A stretch of 64,000 nucleotides of DNA from Cercis canadensis (taxonomy: Eukaryota; Streptophyta; Magnoliopsida; Fabales; Fabaceae), in contig QAOA01005530.1 in NCBI GenBank assembly GCA_003255065.1, forward strand, positions 37,711 to 101,710. Direction: 5' to 3'. Below the pieces are notes generated by a model that saw only the letters and a list, made by a program, of their open reading frames with translations, was not told where the DNA came from and searched no databases. Of this stretch, positions 46,901 to 59,303 are shown piece by piece. Made by a program: the position numbers and the translations under genes. Within the stretch, counting starts at the first letter, position 1, and the number at the start of each line of letters is the position of its first letter.

Positions 46901-49900
46901 CATTAACTATAGTATAGTTTCTTCCAGACAATGTGTTATGACAAATCATGAGATATATATCAACTTTAATATATCATATTAAAGTTAATATATATTACTA
47001 ATATGATTGATTATACCTTTTCACTCCTTTTTACTATTAATCATAAAACAATAAATTAATGATTAAAACCTTAACAGATGATCTGCGTCATTTGAAAAAT
47101 CTATATCGGCAAATTATTAACCTCATTTGATAAATATTAATTAATAGCTTACTCTTATGAATCAATCATGATAATTTATTCATTTTATGTGATAAATTAT
47201 GCATTTCTTTTTCAAATAAATAAATTCATAGCATATTAAGGAAATCCGTCTCCATCTTATGAATGCTGTCTCTGCAGAGTGCAGAGTCCACTTTAAGCTT
47301 CTGTGCTTGAGTTCTTTGTGTTTCTTATGACTAAATAGGTATACCATCACTGTGTTGAAAAGCAATGATTCTGTGACATTTAGGTCAATCATGGATTGAA
47401 GAATGGGGCATATCTGTAAAACACAAAATTGCATGACACAGATTTAATCGAATGATATAGTATGTAATGGATTTCGTAGAACTTTGTCATTCAATTCTTT
47501 CTTCCTAGAAATACACTTGTGTGTAGGGGTAACAATTTCCGACATTACATGAGTTTTTTGGAGTTCATGCTGGGCTTACACGGGCTCTGTTCGTTATTGG
47601 GTCATGCCCTTGTAGTCCAGATTGTGAGCAGGTCATGCTCAGGTTGACCCACATAACCTGAAATCATCCATTAAAGATTGAGATATGCATCATTTGACAT
47701 ATATCTCGTATTATTTATTTTTAACCATTGTATGCCAAAATCTTATTAGCTGTGTTAGGGATTGCTATGAGATTTCAGATTTTTGAGAAATCCCTGTTGT
47801 CATAATAGATTTTGGAAGAACCAATTTGGGAATGTTATCAGAAGAGCCATGGGTGAAATTTGTCTTGTTTAAAAAATGTCAACAAAAATCAGTTTCAACT
47901 GTCAAATTACCAAAAAGGGTATATATTAAAATAAGTATGGAATAGATTGTTTGACCTTTTTGGTGAATGCTGTGTGTGTAGCTTGACTCTGGAGCAGTTC
48001 TTGTTAACTAGCTTTAGTGTGTGTGTGCGTGCGGGTGCATATTAGTATGCAGTTTATGCAATAATTTGGTGGCTAGTGCATTTGAAAAGAGCGTAATTCT
48101 GGCATTTTCATGGATATCTGTTGGAACATCTGCTGATTTAGGAAAAAATTATGCATTTGGCCTCTATTTGGCAAAAAGACCATGATATTTTGAAGGAAAT
48201 TCCCCTAACAAATATGCAGAAGGATTGGCTGCGCTGATGTTTCCTGCTTCTCTGTTACTTGATTCTTTTCTGTTTTGGCTAAGGAGGATAAGATATCCTC
48301 CTTTATTCTTGTACTTCTTCCTTCCTTGCCTTAAATGAAATTATTATTTTAACCAAAAGGAAAACAAACCAGTCATTGCATTGAGAGAGGATGCGAGTGT
48401 CCAAGCAGGAGAACTTCTTTAGTTTTTTGGCAAAAAGTGCTTTACTCTTTGCCACACATAACCAAGATGCAACACAAGTAAATTCTGGGCATGGGAAGTG
48501 TGAGAATAGTGGAAAAGGTAGTGAGACTAGCTCCTCACAGCTATTATTTATACTAACTATACAGCAATAATGGGCCTAATCATAAGCTAATTACAAGCCT
48601 AAATATATGCCATAATAACTCTATTTACAGCTAATATTCTAACACTCCCCCTCAAGCTGGAGCATACATATTATATATTCCAAGCTTGTTACAAATATAG
48701 TTAACCTGAGGGCCTCCGAGAGACTTAGTAAATATATCTGCTAGCTGGTCGTTTGATCTAACAAAACTAGTAGCAATATCCCCTGAAAGTATTTTCTGTC
48801 TAATAAAGTGACAGTGAATCTCTCTATGTTTGGTCCTCTCATGGAAGACTGGATTAGAGGCAATGTGGAGAGCTGCTTGGTTATCGCATATTAGTCTCAT
48901 TTGTTGAACCTTCGTGAATTTTAACTCTTGAAGTAACTGTTTCAACCATATGAGTTCACAGGTTGCTTTAGCCATGGCTCGGTATTTTGCCTCAGCCATG
49001 GATAGAGCAACAACTGATTGTTTCTTGCTCTTCCATGACACTAGATTGCCCCCAGCAAATACACAATACCCAGTGGTTGAGTGTCTATCGTATGGACAGC
49101 CTGCCTAGTCAGCATCTGAATAACCAACCACCTGAGTATGTCCTCTACTTTCATACAGTAGGCCTTCTTCTTGATGTATTTTAAAATACGAACTATTGCA
49201 TCTCAATGACTGTCACACGAAGCACTTAGAAATTGGCTGAGTACACTCATTGGAAACACAATATCATGACGTGTCACTGTGAGGTAGTTGAGTTTCCCAA
49301 TAAGTCTCCGGTATCTACTAGGATCTGATAAGGGCTCCCCCTGATCAGGTAGGAGCTTGACATTTGGATCTATTGGAGTATCCACAGGTTTGCAGTTTGA
49401 TATGCCTGTTTCTTTCAATATATCCAAGGCATATTTTCGTTGTGAAATGGAAACACCCTTTTGGGATTGAGCAACTTCTATTCCTAGAAAGTACTTGAGT
49501 TTGCCCAAATCTTTTGTCTGAAAGTGCTGGAATAGATGTTGCTTAAGTTTCTGTATGCCCTCTTGATCATTCCCTGTAATCACAATGTCATCTACATAGA
49601 CAACCAAATAAATGCATCGGTTAGGGGATGAGTGTAAGTAAAAGACTGAATGATCGGCCTCACTCCGAGTCATACCAAATTGTCGGACAACTAAACTAAA
49701 TCTCCCAAACCAAGCCCGTGGAGATTGTTTAAGTCCATAGAGAGATCGACGAAGTCTACACACCATTCTAGACTCCCCCTGAGCAACAAATCTAGGAGGT
49801 TGCTCCATATAAACTTCCTCTTGCAATTCGCCATATAGAAAGGCATTTTTAATATCCAGTTGATAAAGGGGCCAGTAGTGAATGGCAGCCATAGAGAGAA

Positions 49901-52900
49901 AGAGGCGAACATAGGCCATCTTGGCAACTGGAGAGAATGTGTCACCATAATCAAGTCCGTAGATCTGGGTGTATCCCTTGGCAACCAGTCGGGCTTTCAA
50001 ACGATCTATCTGGCCATCAGGGCCAACTTTGACTGTGTAAACCCAACGACAACCAACTGTGGATTTACCACGTGGTAAAGGCACCAAATCCCAAGTGCTA
50101 TTGCAGTCTAAAACAGCCATCTCATCAATCATTGCCTTACGCCAGCCTGGGTTAGAAAGTGCTTCACCTATATTCTTGGGAATAGAAACAGGAGACAAAG
50201 ACGACACAAAAGTAGAATATTGTGGAGACAAACGGTGATAGCTCACAAAATTATAAATGAGGTAAGGGTTGCGAGTAGAACGAATACCTTTGCATTCAAC
50301 AATGGAACGGTCCAAGTTAGAGGCCAGAACTAGAGAAGTAACCGGAGCAGGGGATGAGTCCAATGGGATAGGAGTAGGATTGTCATTGGCGGTAGGGCTT
50401 TCAAAATGCTCAGTGACACGTGGCACAATGGTAGGGTTCTCAACAGGCTCAAGGACAGGTGACACAATGGTAGGGTGCTCAATAGGTTTAGGTCGAGGCT
50501 GACGATGGTAGGTGAGGAAAGGAGGTGCCGAGTCCTCTATAGGACCACTGGAGTCATTGGAAGAAACAGCCTATGGAATAGGACTAGAACATGAAATAGG
50601 AAGAACCTGAGTAATAGTAGAACAAGCAGGATGCCCTAAAGAGGGAAAGAATGGGGTTGTCTCAAAGAATGTGACATCCGGGGAAACTATATAACGTTTA
50701 AGTTCAGGAGAAAAACAATGGTAACTCTTTTGCAAACGGGAATATCCTAAAAAGACACATTTGAGAGATTTGGCATGTAACTTATCTTTTCCTGGAGTGA
50801 GATCATGAACAAAACATGTGCAACCAAAGACACGAAGAGGAAGAAAGTAGAGTGGCTGAGTGGGAAATAAAGAGAATGAGGCACCTGATTTTGTAAAACG
50901 GAGGATGGCATGCGATTAATCAAATAACATGCAGTAATAACCACATCTCCCCAAAAACGCAGCGGAACATTATTATGAATGAGGAGAGTACGGGTAGTCT
51001 CAATCAGGTGTCTATTTTTTCGCTCAGCCACCCCATTTTGTTGAGGAGTATGAGCACAAGAAAATTGATGGAGAATGCCCTGAGAAGTCATGAAAGATTG
51101 AAATGGAGCAGAAAAATATTCTCAAGCATTATCACTCCGGAATGTGCGAATGGTGAGTCCAAATTGATTTTTAATCTCTGAGCAAAAAGTTTGAAAAATT
51201 GAGAATAGTTCTAAACGATTTTTCATTAAAAATCATCAACAAAGGTAACAAAGTATTGAAAACCTAGAGTTGAGTTGACACGACTAGGACCCCATACATC
51301 AGAATGCACAAGTGAGAAAGGAGACTCAGCTTGTTTATTGACACGACTAGGAAAAGAACTACGAACATGTTTTCCTAATTGACAAGACTCACATTCTAAA
51401 GAAGAGAGACTCGGCACCATCTTTTGTAGTTTCTGTAAGCTAGGATGTCCCAAACGTCGATGAAAAAGTTCAGGTGAATCAGCAGCAATACAAGCCACAG
51501 GAGATGGTGGTGGGGTGAGGTAGTATAGCCCACGGGACTCATGCCCTACTCCAATCATCCTCCCAGTGTTCCGTTCCTGCACAAGAACCGAATTAGCTAC
51601 AAAGGTAACAAAATAAGGTAGGGTCTGGGTTAATTTGCTAACAGAAATCATATTAAATGGACACCCAGGCACAAAGAGAACAGAATTTAAAGATAGGGAG
51701 GGCAAGGGTTTGGCCTGTCCAATGCCTTTGACTTTAGTTTGTGAGCCATCAGCTAAGGTACCAATGGATAATGAATTAGAATAGAATAAGCGATATGAGA
51801 AAATAAATTCTTGTTACCAGACATATGATCAGAAGCACCAGAATCAAAAACCCAAGGTCCAAGAGAGGATGACTGAGAGATGCATGCAATAGGATTACCA
51901 GTCTGAGCAATGGAGGTGGACTGCTTGTTCTCTTGGAGTTTTAGGAACTCATTGTAATCAGCAGCAGAGATGGATACAGTGCTAGAGGAGGAATCATACT
52001 GTGCAACATGAGCACTCTTAAGAGGTCGGCCATGAAGAAGAAAGCAGCGATCCACTGCGTGGCCAATTTTATGGCAGTGAGGACACCGAGGGCGATCTCT
52101 ATTTCGAGCTCGCTAATCACCACTCCCTTACCATCCTCTCGATGGTTCACATGAGAGGCTAGAATAGTAAAATCAGCCGAGGTAGTCGAAACAAAGATAC
52201 CTATAGGTGCGAAATATTGATTAACTGCTCAAACATCGTGTCCATAGTAGGAACCCCAAGGTTGGCCAGAATTTGATTACGGACCGAATCCAATTCAGAG
52301 GGCAAGTCGGCAAGTGCAAGGACCATGAAGAATTTGTCACGATGTGCCTCTTGTTGAGCAACATCAATTGAGAATGGCATCATCTCATTAAATTCCTGCT
52401 GAAGAGTCTCGATCTGCCCCAGATAAGTTTGCATATCCAAATCCTGTTTCTTAATTGTTTTCATCTGAGAGACAAAGTATACAGACGATTTATATCGTTT
52501 GAGTAGAGTTTCTTGGCCTTCTGCCAAACTTCATAGCAAGTACGATAAGGTCGATATTGGCCAACAAGAGCACGATCAATAGATTGCCAAAGAACATTAC
52601 AAAGATAAGCATCAGCCTGCTTCCACTTAGGCTGATCTTTCTCAGGGATGTCTTTAATTTGTTTGATTAAGTGTTCCTCATGGCCCTGACCTAAAAACCA
52701 TAACTCGACAGAGGCTGACCAAGTCATATAATTGCTAGAACCAGTCAATTTTTCAGCACAAATAAGAAAAAGTAAGGAATGAGTAGTGACCAGAAGTTTC
52801 CTTGTTTGAAGAAGTCATTTCGATATGTTACTAACCGTTAACAAAGGAGAACAGACCTGTTATGATGCTTTCTAGGTCAGATAACACCAAAGTAAGTGTA

Positions 52901-55900
52901 GGAATAGGTCGGAAATACGCCGGAGGAGATCTGGAAAATTTCACGGCTATCGGATCAGAGCCGCGCCTCCACGCGCGGAAGAAAGCAGCGGCACGTGGGC
53001 TTCACGCGCAGATACAGGGAGTGGCGTGTGCGGCGGCGGATGGCGGCAGGTTTCCGGGGAACGGCTGGTCAGAGGGTGCTGAGGTTGACTGTGGGGTCAA
53101 AATTTTGAATCTCGAGTCCTAGGGTGGCTGGATAGAGACACAGCCGCTAAACCCTAGTATTAGAACACTGCTGGACAAAGAACACAGCAGGGAGGGGGGA
53201 AAAAACACCGCTGGAAAAATTCACAGCGGGAATGGAGAGGTTTTTCTCACTAAAATTGCTCTGATACCATGTGAGAATAATGGAAAAGGTAGTGAGACTA
53301 GCTCCTCACAGCTATTATTTATACTAACTGTACAGCAATAATGGGCCTAATCTTGGGCCTAATCATAAGCTAATTACTAGCCTAAATATATGCTATAATA
53401 ACTCTATTTACAGCTAATATTCTAACAGGAAGTCAATTTTGAACCCTTCTTAACAGGCAGCCAAACATGCGCTAGAGATCAGCTCTTGGATAAGTTCCTT
53501 GTATTTATTTGAGTATCTTTGTGGTCGTTTTCCTTTTGGTCAGGAGAAGGGTAAAGTTTGGTTTGTGTGCTATGCTTTCTGTTTTCTGGTGCCTTTGGAT
53601 TGTGCAGAATGCTAGAATGCTTAAAGGCTACTCTTTTAACTTCTCTGCATTTTGTGACTATGGCTTGTCTAGGGGTGTCCCTTTTCTGGATATTTAGAGA
53701 CACTGAAGGGTGTTTCTGGATTAATGTTTAGTTTCTTGTCAGGTTTTCTTTTGTGGATAGAGGGTTTCTTCTCTTGTTTTGTGATTCTCTTTCTCTCTAA
53801 TAAATTTCTTATTTTCCTATCTGAGAAAAAGTTAGATACATAGATAGATAGATGGGTAATTAACATATAGCTCTTTGAAAATTGAGTAATATATTACTGA
53901 GCTGGACATTTTCTTTTTGCAGATACATTCATTCGTTGCGTAGTTTGCATAATGCAATGAGTTCACAACTTGCAGCTGCAGAGAACCTGTCAGAATGCCT
54001 CTCAAAACAAATGGCAGCATTGAGTGTAAAGTCCCCATCTGAGGAACAAAAGAATGTGAAGGAGTTGTTTGAAACAATAGGAATTCCCTATGAAGCTTCT
54101 TATGGCTCTCCAAGCATGAAAGGTGCTATGGAGACTCCTTCAAGTAAGAAGCTTTTGTTCTGTGATTCTATCAGTACTAAAGATGGGTCCAAGAGAAATC
54201 AAGCCAGTGCTGTAAAGAGTTGTGAACCGGAAACAGCTAGGAGGAGGAGAGATTCACTTGATCAGGTATTATTTTCTTAAATCGGTGTTCTGATTTCGTA
54301 CAAATATGCCATTTTGTCTTCTGCAGGATATTTGAGGGCAATGATATGTATATTTTATATTAAAATAGCTATCCTTTCTGAGAATTTATTCTGTATCTGG
54401 ACTTCTTGTATTTGCTAATGTTTGTAACTTCTGAGTATTACAACCTCTTGGATGCAGACTTGGACCTGTTTTGATCCTCCTAAAACCATTGTTAAAAGGA
54501 TGCTGCTGCCAGAAGTCCAGAAACCAAATTTGAATATATCCTTTGCTTCAATTGATAAAGAAAATGGTAGCCCTTCCACACTGGAGGAATCTGCTCCTCA
54601 TCCAAGAGATTTCAGAACTCCTTCAAGTGTGTTTCCTGTGTCTGAAAAGAAAGGTGAGCTGTGACTAATAGCTGATCTAAAGCATAATATGTGATTTATA
54701 TTTCAGACCATTGATCTTTCTGTATTAATATACTGCGGCAGGCATTCAGGATGCTCTGATCGAAGAGATGTCAGAACACTCAAAGGCATTCATAAGTGCT
54801 AACAATCTTCCACCACCAACACAATCTTCAGAGTTCAAGTCTCCTATGTTACAAAGAAGCAAATTTTCAGTAGTTCCATCACTGCCTGCATCCCACTTGT
54901 CGCCTGCAGTGGTACTTCCTCATTCGAAAGAAACTTGGGATTTGGCTGCTGAAAAGTCCAATACTGGAGTTCAAAGGTTTGATTTAATGTCAAATGGCCA
55001 GACCAAGCCTATTCTGCAGATGAAAATGCCTCAAAAATCATCCGTTTCTATCTATTCAACCACAGAAACACCTCCATTGTTGATCAAATCTAGTGAAATG
55101 TGCATTTCAAATAGTAAAATGACTACACATACAAGTTCCACCACAGAAAGTAGTTCTACAGCAGTGGATTCAGCTTCAGTCTCAGTGCCATCAAGCAGAT
55201 CTTTGACGAGTTCAAGCACCAGCACAAATACCAATCAGACCATGTCAATATCTTCGGCATCAGATTCTCCGTCTCCAGTTGTTGCTTCTTTGATTTCCTT
55301 ATCTGACCAGGCCCCTAAACACTTGGTTTCCTCATTTCCTTATACATCTGCCTTGAATTCAACATTGGAGACACTTAAATCAGATGTTCACCCAATCGTC
55401 ATATCTAATTTAAAGACTGACTTAGATGCCGCTAAAGAAGCAGGCACTCTCTTGGTCGAGCCTCCAAAAGGTGGATCCAAATTGAAGCTTGAACCTTTGG
55501 GAACACGCGGTCCTTTAACTGCAATCTCAAGTGGACAGTCTTCCAATGATATGACAAGCTCTGTAGCTAACGATGTCTCAGCTTCTCAGCCAGAATGGCC
55601 TACTGATGCACCTATGCAGTTTTCAACTTCTTTCTCTCCATCTGCTAGTGTTGCCAATGGAAAAAATGGAGGTTTGGATGATGGCATCGCAGATGAGGAC
55701 GAGATGGAGGAGGAGGCTCCTGAGATGAGCAACCAAACTGAACCTTGTTTGGGAAGCCTCGATGGATTTGTTATTGGCTCAAGCCCTAATCCATCCACAC
55801 CTAAACCAAATCCCTTTAGAGGTTCATTTAGTAGTGCGTCAACAAGTCCAGCAGGCTCTACAATTACATTCTCAGTTCCTAGTGGAGAATTGTTTAGACC

Positions 55901-56423
55901 AGCATCTTTTACATTCCCAAGTCCACAGTCCTCTTCACCTAGCCAGTCAACTAATTCAGTTGCGTTCTCTGGTGGCTTTAATTCTGGGATAGCTGTTCAT
56001 GCACCAGCCCAAAGTGTGTTTGGCCGGCCAGCACAAATTGGATCAGGGCAACAAGCACTGGGCTCAGTTCTTGGTACTTTTGGACAGTCAAGACAGCTTG
56101 GTAGTGGTCTGCCCGGAAGTGGTTTTGCAACTCCCAATGGTTTTGGTGGTGGATTTGCTGGAAGTAGTTCTACTAGTGGCTTTTCTAGTGGTGCTACTGG
56201 TGGAGGGTTTGCTGGTATATCATCGACAGGTGGAGGTTTTGCTGGCATTGCATCCGCTGGTGGTGGTTTTGCAACTAATTCTTCAGTTGGTGGATTTGCA
56301 GGAGCTGCTTCAGGTGGCGGATTTGGGGCATTCAGCAGCCAGCAAGGAAGTGGTGGTTTTGCTGCTTTTGGTACCGGTGGAGGAACTAGTAAACCTCCTG
56401 AGGTCTTTCAGATGAGAAAGTAG
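40989..56423 (+). CDS. NUP214: Nup214-type nucleoporin, C-terminal half (7 exons)
   Basis: Exons 40989-41141, 41882-41939, 45932-46065, 46140-46264, 53923-54265, 54458-54653 and 54742-56423; all junctions GT/AG, phases agree, 896 residues. The first four exons encode the coiled-coil region ([58 protein letters not shown]). The long last exon is S/T/P-rich with an acidic patch ([11 protein letters not shown]) and ends in a glycine-rich FG region (VFGRP, TFGQS, GFGGGF, AFGTGG) with repeated GGGFAG units. In plants NUP214 (LNO1) sits on the cytoplasmic face of the pore and helps mRNA export through Gle1/DBP5. The N-terminal beta-propeller expected upstream is absent from the window, so the gene is truncated or misjoined to PECT1. 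The 7.7-kb intron 46265-53922 hosts a copia element. Confidence 0.85.
42220..43077. repeat. Probable solo LTR (Ty3/gypsy-like) in a NUP214 intron
   Basis: Begins TGTCACGGTCC and ends GGCCTGTGACA, with flanks CAGAG (42215-42219) and CAAAG (43078-43082) agreeing in four of five bases, as expected of an aged TSD. Inside is a polyadenylation-like region (TATATCAATAAAAGGAG near 42697) and a perfect 65-bp tandem repeat. No internal retroelement sequence accompanies it. Confidence 0.6.
42791..42920. repeat. Perfect 2 x 65-bp tandem repeat
   Basis: The unit starting GTTGGCTTGCTTGTGAGGTG and ending ATCGTTGTCGTGCTT occurs twice without a mismatch (42791-42855 and 42856-42920), suggesting a recent slippage or an assembly duplication. 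Confidence 0.95.
43200..45060 (+). mobile_element. Degenerate LINE remnants in a NUP214 intron
   Basis: The plus strand carries the LINE ORF2 C-terminal motif [18 protein letters not shown] (about 43340-43395) and, at about 44610-44705, the zinc-binding block [24 protein letters not shown] 3' tail phrases (AATGAAATTTCTTCTTTTAT) occur at about 44234. At least two truncated copies in the same orientation are present, without any intact frame. Confidence 0.65.
46407..46429. repeat. (GA)n microsatellite
   Basis: About 12 GA units in the NUP214 intron. Confidence 0.9.
46450..46639. mobile_element. hAT-like MITE (190 bp)
   Basis: The ends CAGGGGCAGCGC and GCTCTGCCCCTG form an imperfect terminal inverted repeat (one mismatch in 12), flanked by the 8-bp ATTAAGAT and ATAAAGAT (7 of 8 identical). 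8-bp TSDs and CAGGGG ends are typical of hAT elements. The interior is non-coding. Confidence 0.7.
46640..48498. other. Intron sequence without gene; LINE tail at its end
   Basis: 46800-47500 AT-rich, nothing seen. 47520-47660 has repeat-like phrases. About 47950-48360 is LINE-derived 3' sequence ending TTAAATGAAATTATTATTTT, beside the copia insertion. Confidence 0.5.
48499..48644 (-). repeat. 3' LTR of the copia element
   Basis: 146 bp, identical in order to the right LTR but 12 bp shorter: the right copy has an extra TAATCTTGGGCC-like repeat. Confidence 0.95.
48652..52818 (-). pseudogene. Ty1/copia gag-pol polyprotein, broken
   Basis: From the ATG at 52818 the minus strand encodes a gag of the UBN2/DUF4219 type (52748-52201, [20 protein letters not shown], with frameshifts near 52750 and 52490), a CCHC knuckle [14 protein letters not shown] (about 52090-52050) and the protease site [13 protein letters not shown] (about 51850). 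Integrase follows with the pre-integrase [21 protein letters not shown] and, after a break near 51226-51091, [17 protein letters not shown] is a single 420-codon frame 50465-49203 with [25 protein letters not shown] and YVDDIVI. RNase H is 49041-48652 ([34 protein letters not shown]). Several stops make it non-autonomous. Confidence 0.92.
53258..53269 (-). promoter_or_regulatory. Primer-binding site, initiator tRNA-Met
   Basis: The minus strand TGGTATCAGAGC abuts the 5' LTR, the standard copia primer site. Confidence 0.93.
53270..53427 (-). repeat. 5' LTR of the copia element
   Basis: 158 bp, TGTGAGAATAATGG to TTCTAACA, followed by the TSD GGAAG. Confidence 0.95.
53433..53922. other. Intron sequence, LINE-like tail
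   Basis: Plus-strand phrases such as CTCTCTAATAAATTTCTTATT (53793-53813) recall the LINE 3' tails of the other introns. A short GATA repeat is at 53837-53852. A 3' splice site TTTTTGCAG ends it at 53922. Confidence 0.5.
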
Positions 56424-57700
56424 TTACATGTAAGAAGAAAAAGCTCTTACATGAAATTGATTTGACTTTAGTTGACTCTGGTAAATACATCTGTACTACC
56501 AGGTACAACCTCGAAATAGGAACATTCTCTAAGAACCACCGGCAATATGCCTTCTATGTCTGTCGTCTTAAATATTATTAGCTAATGCATGATGTCCATC
56601 GTTACGGTGCCCATGTGTTCTGAATTTTGATGCACGCAGAACTGATGAGATTTCAGGTTTTGACTAAGTTACATGTCCTTCAACTTCTATAATACGCAGA
56701 ACCCTCCGTCTTTGAATTGTAGCAATCAAATCCATCTATCGATAGGTTGGAAATGATAATCACTTCAATATGGTGATTTTTACCTAAATATTGTCAGAAC
56801 AGGAGAGAAACCAGAGCTTACAAAATCACTTAATAGACTGTCGTCATTGGGGTGGCACCTTGGAGTATTTTACAAAAGTCAAGTTTAAAGGCAAGACCTA
56901 GGTAAAATTTTAGGTGATTGCAGTACTGTTTTCTTATTAAAACACAATGTGTATTATTTTTTACACTTCAACGTCACCTCAACCTCCTTTTTGCCTTCTT
57001 TATGTTATCTCATTTCTTTTCTCCCGTTGGAACATAATACTGTGACTTAGTTTTTTTCTCATTAGAACACCAAGTGATGCCCAATTCGTTCGATATCGTT
57101 ATGCCCACCTCATTCTCACCTCTGCCTTCCTCACTAGCATTGCTTTTTATTCTCATTAGAACACGCACAATACTGTTGTGTATATTTTCAATAAAAAAAA
57201 AATTCCCCTTAAAGCTTTCAATGGGTTGAAAACTCGCCCAATTAGCAGAAACAATATAATTTGAGTTTTATACATATAAAAGGGAGAGGGGATAAGTTTA
57301 GTACAAACTCGTTCAACAGTGGGATTTAGTCCAAAATATTAAAATGAGCAATTTTCATCTAACAGAAAGTCTAGATTCATTCACTGTTAGATTAAGTTAA
57401 AATTTTGTGAGAATGTTCATAAGATGGAGCTCTTTAATCTGAGTAGTGGAATTATAAATCTAATAATTGTACACCTTGAACTAAACCTAATAAATTTTGG
57501 CTCAAATGCAAAATGACCAAAATTACACATTTTATAAACATATAGGGGCTAAATTGTTCAATTTTAAAGAAAAGATACTAAAAAGTTCAAGTTGTTAAAA
57601 TATGAGAATCAAAATTATAATTAAGTCAATATATAATGTGCATGGATTAGGGTTACTCTTTGATTTGGGATTAGATATTTTTGTGTATATATATATACAT
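56424..57700. other. NUP214 3' UTR and intergenic sequence
   Basis: A 9-bp inverted repeat (CATGTAAGA and TCTTACATG, 56427-56453) follows the stop codon directly. The rest is AT-rich, without genes. Confidence 0.5.
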
Positions 57701-57712
57701 ATATAAATAATA

Positions 57713-57870
57713 TACAGGGCGGGTGGGTTGGGTACTGCCCTCCCATCCTTGGTAATTATCCATTTAAATCCCTATTTTTATACTCAATTCTCATGCCTCA
57801 TATCCATACCCAACCAAGTAAAAATTGTATGGCCTATCGGGTGTGAGTTAAACTGTCATCCCTACCTACA
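57713..57870. repeat. G/C-rich dispersed repeat, copy 2
   Basis: Begins TACAGGGCGGGTGGG after a TA-rich tract, contains CCATACCCAACCAAGTAAA and ends TGTCATCCCTACC. Same block order as 10847-11018, clearly diverged. Confidence 0.5.
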
Positions 57871-57949
57871 CCTAGTAGTTTTTGTTTTCCCTTTCATTCT
57901 TTAGAATTTGTAGAGATTGTAGAGGTTAAAGTTTGGGTTTATTATTCTC

Positions 57950-58160
57950 AAGTTTGGTGCCTTCCTATATAATGAAATGACTAAAATATTCCTCGGTGTT
58001 ATGTAGTTATTTTGTTTATTTTTTAACATAATAACTATGTATGTAAATAGAATAATCATATAACACCAAAGAATAACCAATATATTAACAAAATAATCAC
58101 ATCATCAATAAATATTTTGGTCATTTCATACTATATAAAAAAACACTAAATTGGTGTCTT
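57950..58160. mobile_element. MITE-like inverted-repeat element
   Basis: The left arm (TATATAATGAAATGACTAAA and following ATATT..TGTAGTTATTTTGTT) is repeated inverted at about 58083-58140 (ends CATTTCATACTATATA). A relative of one arm occurs at 33313-33372. The outer boundaries and TSD are not certain. Confidence 0.45.
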
Positions 58161-59303
58161 TTACTTCAACATCAACCACTTAAAAATAACAAATTCTTAT
58201 GTTTTAAGAGAAATATTCAAATCCCGAGTGAATCATACCACTTTAGTTGGAAGTCAGCGCCAAAGGTTCACACAATACAAATCGATTGGATTGGCTGGTT
58301 CAATCCAGTTTTTAAAAAATTTGATAAAGACCTTGTTTTCCATTTTATTCTTTAAATCTTTGACAAGCTTAAAGTTTTAAACAGAATAAATCACATTTGA
58401 ATCATATACCACTTTAATTGGAACGTAGCCTACGCCTATTGGCAATTGCAAGTGACTTGAGTATTAAATATCTTAATGAATCTAAATGCTCAGTTATTTT
58501 TAGCAAGTCAGTCTAGAGTTATTTTTTCATATAATATACTAATTTATCTTTCTAAAAAAGAATTGAGAATTGTCAACTGGAATATAAATTAGTTAATCAC
58601 AAAACTCTCATCACAAGAAGATGATCTACATCTGTGAATGCTTCGACAGTAATACCTCTGAAGTAGGAATGACTCACCATATATTTGGTAAATCTTACTA
58701 CATCCAAAAGGTGGAGATACAAAAAAATAAAAAATAATTGGAAATTTTTTAGGTTGGTTATCACTTTCTTATTGTAGGAATTGATTTGGATAACTCGCAT
58801 AACAACCAAACAAGCACATATTCCATAAATTTAATTTTTTTGTTGAAGTTATGACATTTTTGTTCATTGAAAAAGAAAATGAAGAATCGATGCTGACCTT
58901 GACATAAAAGTTAAGGTCAGACTACTTATATCAAAACGAATTCCCACCTAGTATTCAGAAAACATTATAGAAATTGAACTCGATACTTCAAAAACGATCT
59001 TTCTGCTATATTCAACAAACTGGCTCAAAAATTCGTTTTCTAAGCTTTTAAACTTGGACCCAAACTTCCTGTTTAGCTGGCAATACCAACACATGCCTGG
59101 CTTAAGATCCTTAACAGATCCATACAAATAATACAATAGGTCTCTTGCAACTTTGAATGGTTGCATAGTTACAATATTCTAAGTGATTTTTTCAAACTGC
59201 CTCCCTTATTGCAGATATCTACCTCCTCAACAAGAGAATGGTTAAGCAAAATCGAGACACCTAGGGAGCAGCAAGTGCGCGTGATGATTTACACCTTTTA
59301 AAT
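58161..59303. other. Intergenic, no gene seen
   Basis: AT-rich sequence downstream of the RHIP1-like gene. A 72-codon minus frame at 58948-59166 has no recognisable motif and is not called. Confidence 0.5.

Larger units (their letters stand above)
48499..53427 (-). mobile_element. Complete Ty1/copia retrotransposon (4.9 kb) in a NUP214 intron
   Basis: The left LTR is 48499-48644 and the right LTR 53270-53427 (TGTGAGAAT to TTCTAACA), with the TSD GGAAG at 48494-48498 and 53428-53432. On the minus strand: 5' LTR, PBS TGGTATCAGAGC abutting it (53258-53269, complementary to initiator tRNA-Met), gag, protease, integrase, RT, RNase H, purine tract TTGAGGGGGAG (48645-48655) and 3' LTR. The order PR-IN-RT-RH defines copia. 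Orientation is opposite to NUP214. Confidence 0.95.

Noticed and set aside
55997-56415. Frames on both strands over the NUP214 last exon (V/L-rich or P/L-rich)
   Set aside because: Shadows of the glycine-rich repeat in the true frame.
58948-59166. 72-codon minus-strand frame downstream of the RHIP1-like gene
   Set aside because: No conserved motif, no splice context and short; not enough to call a gene.
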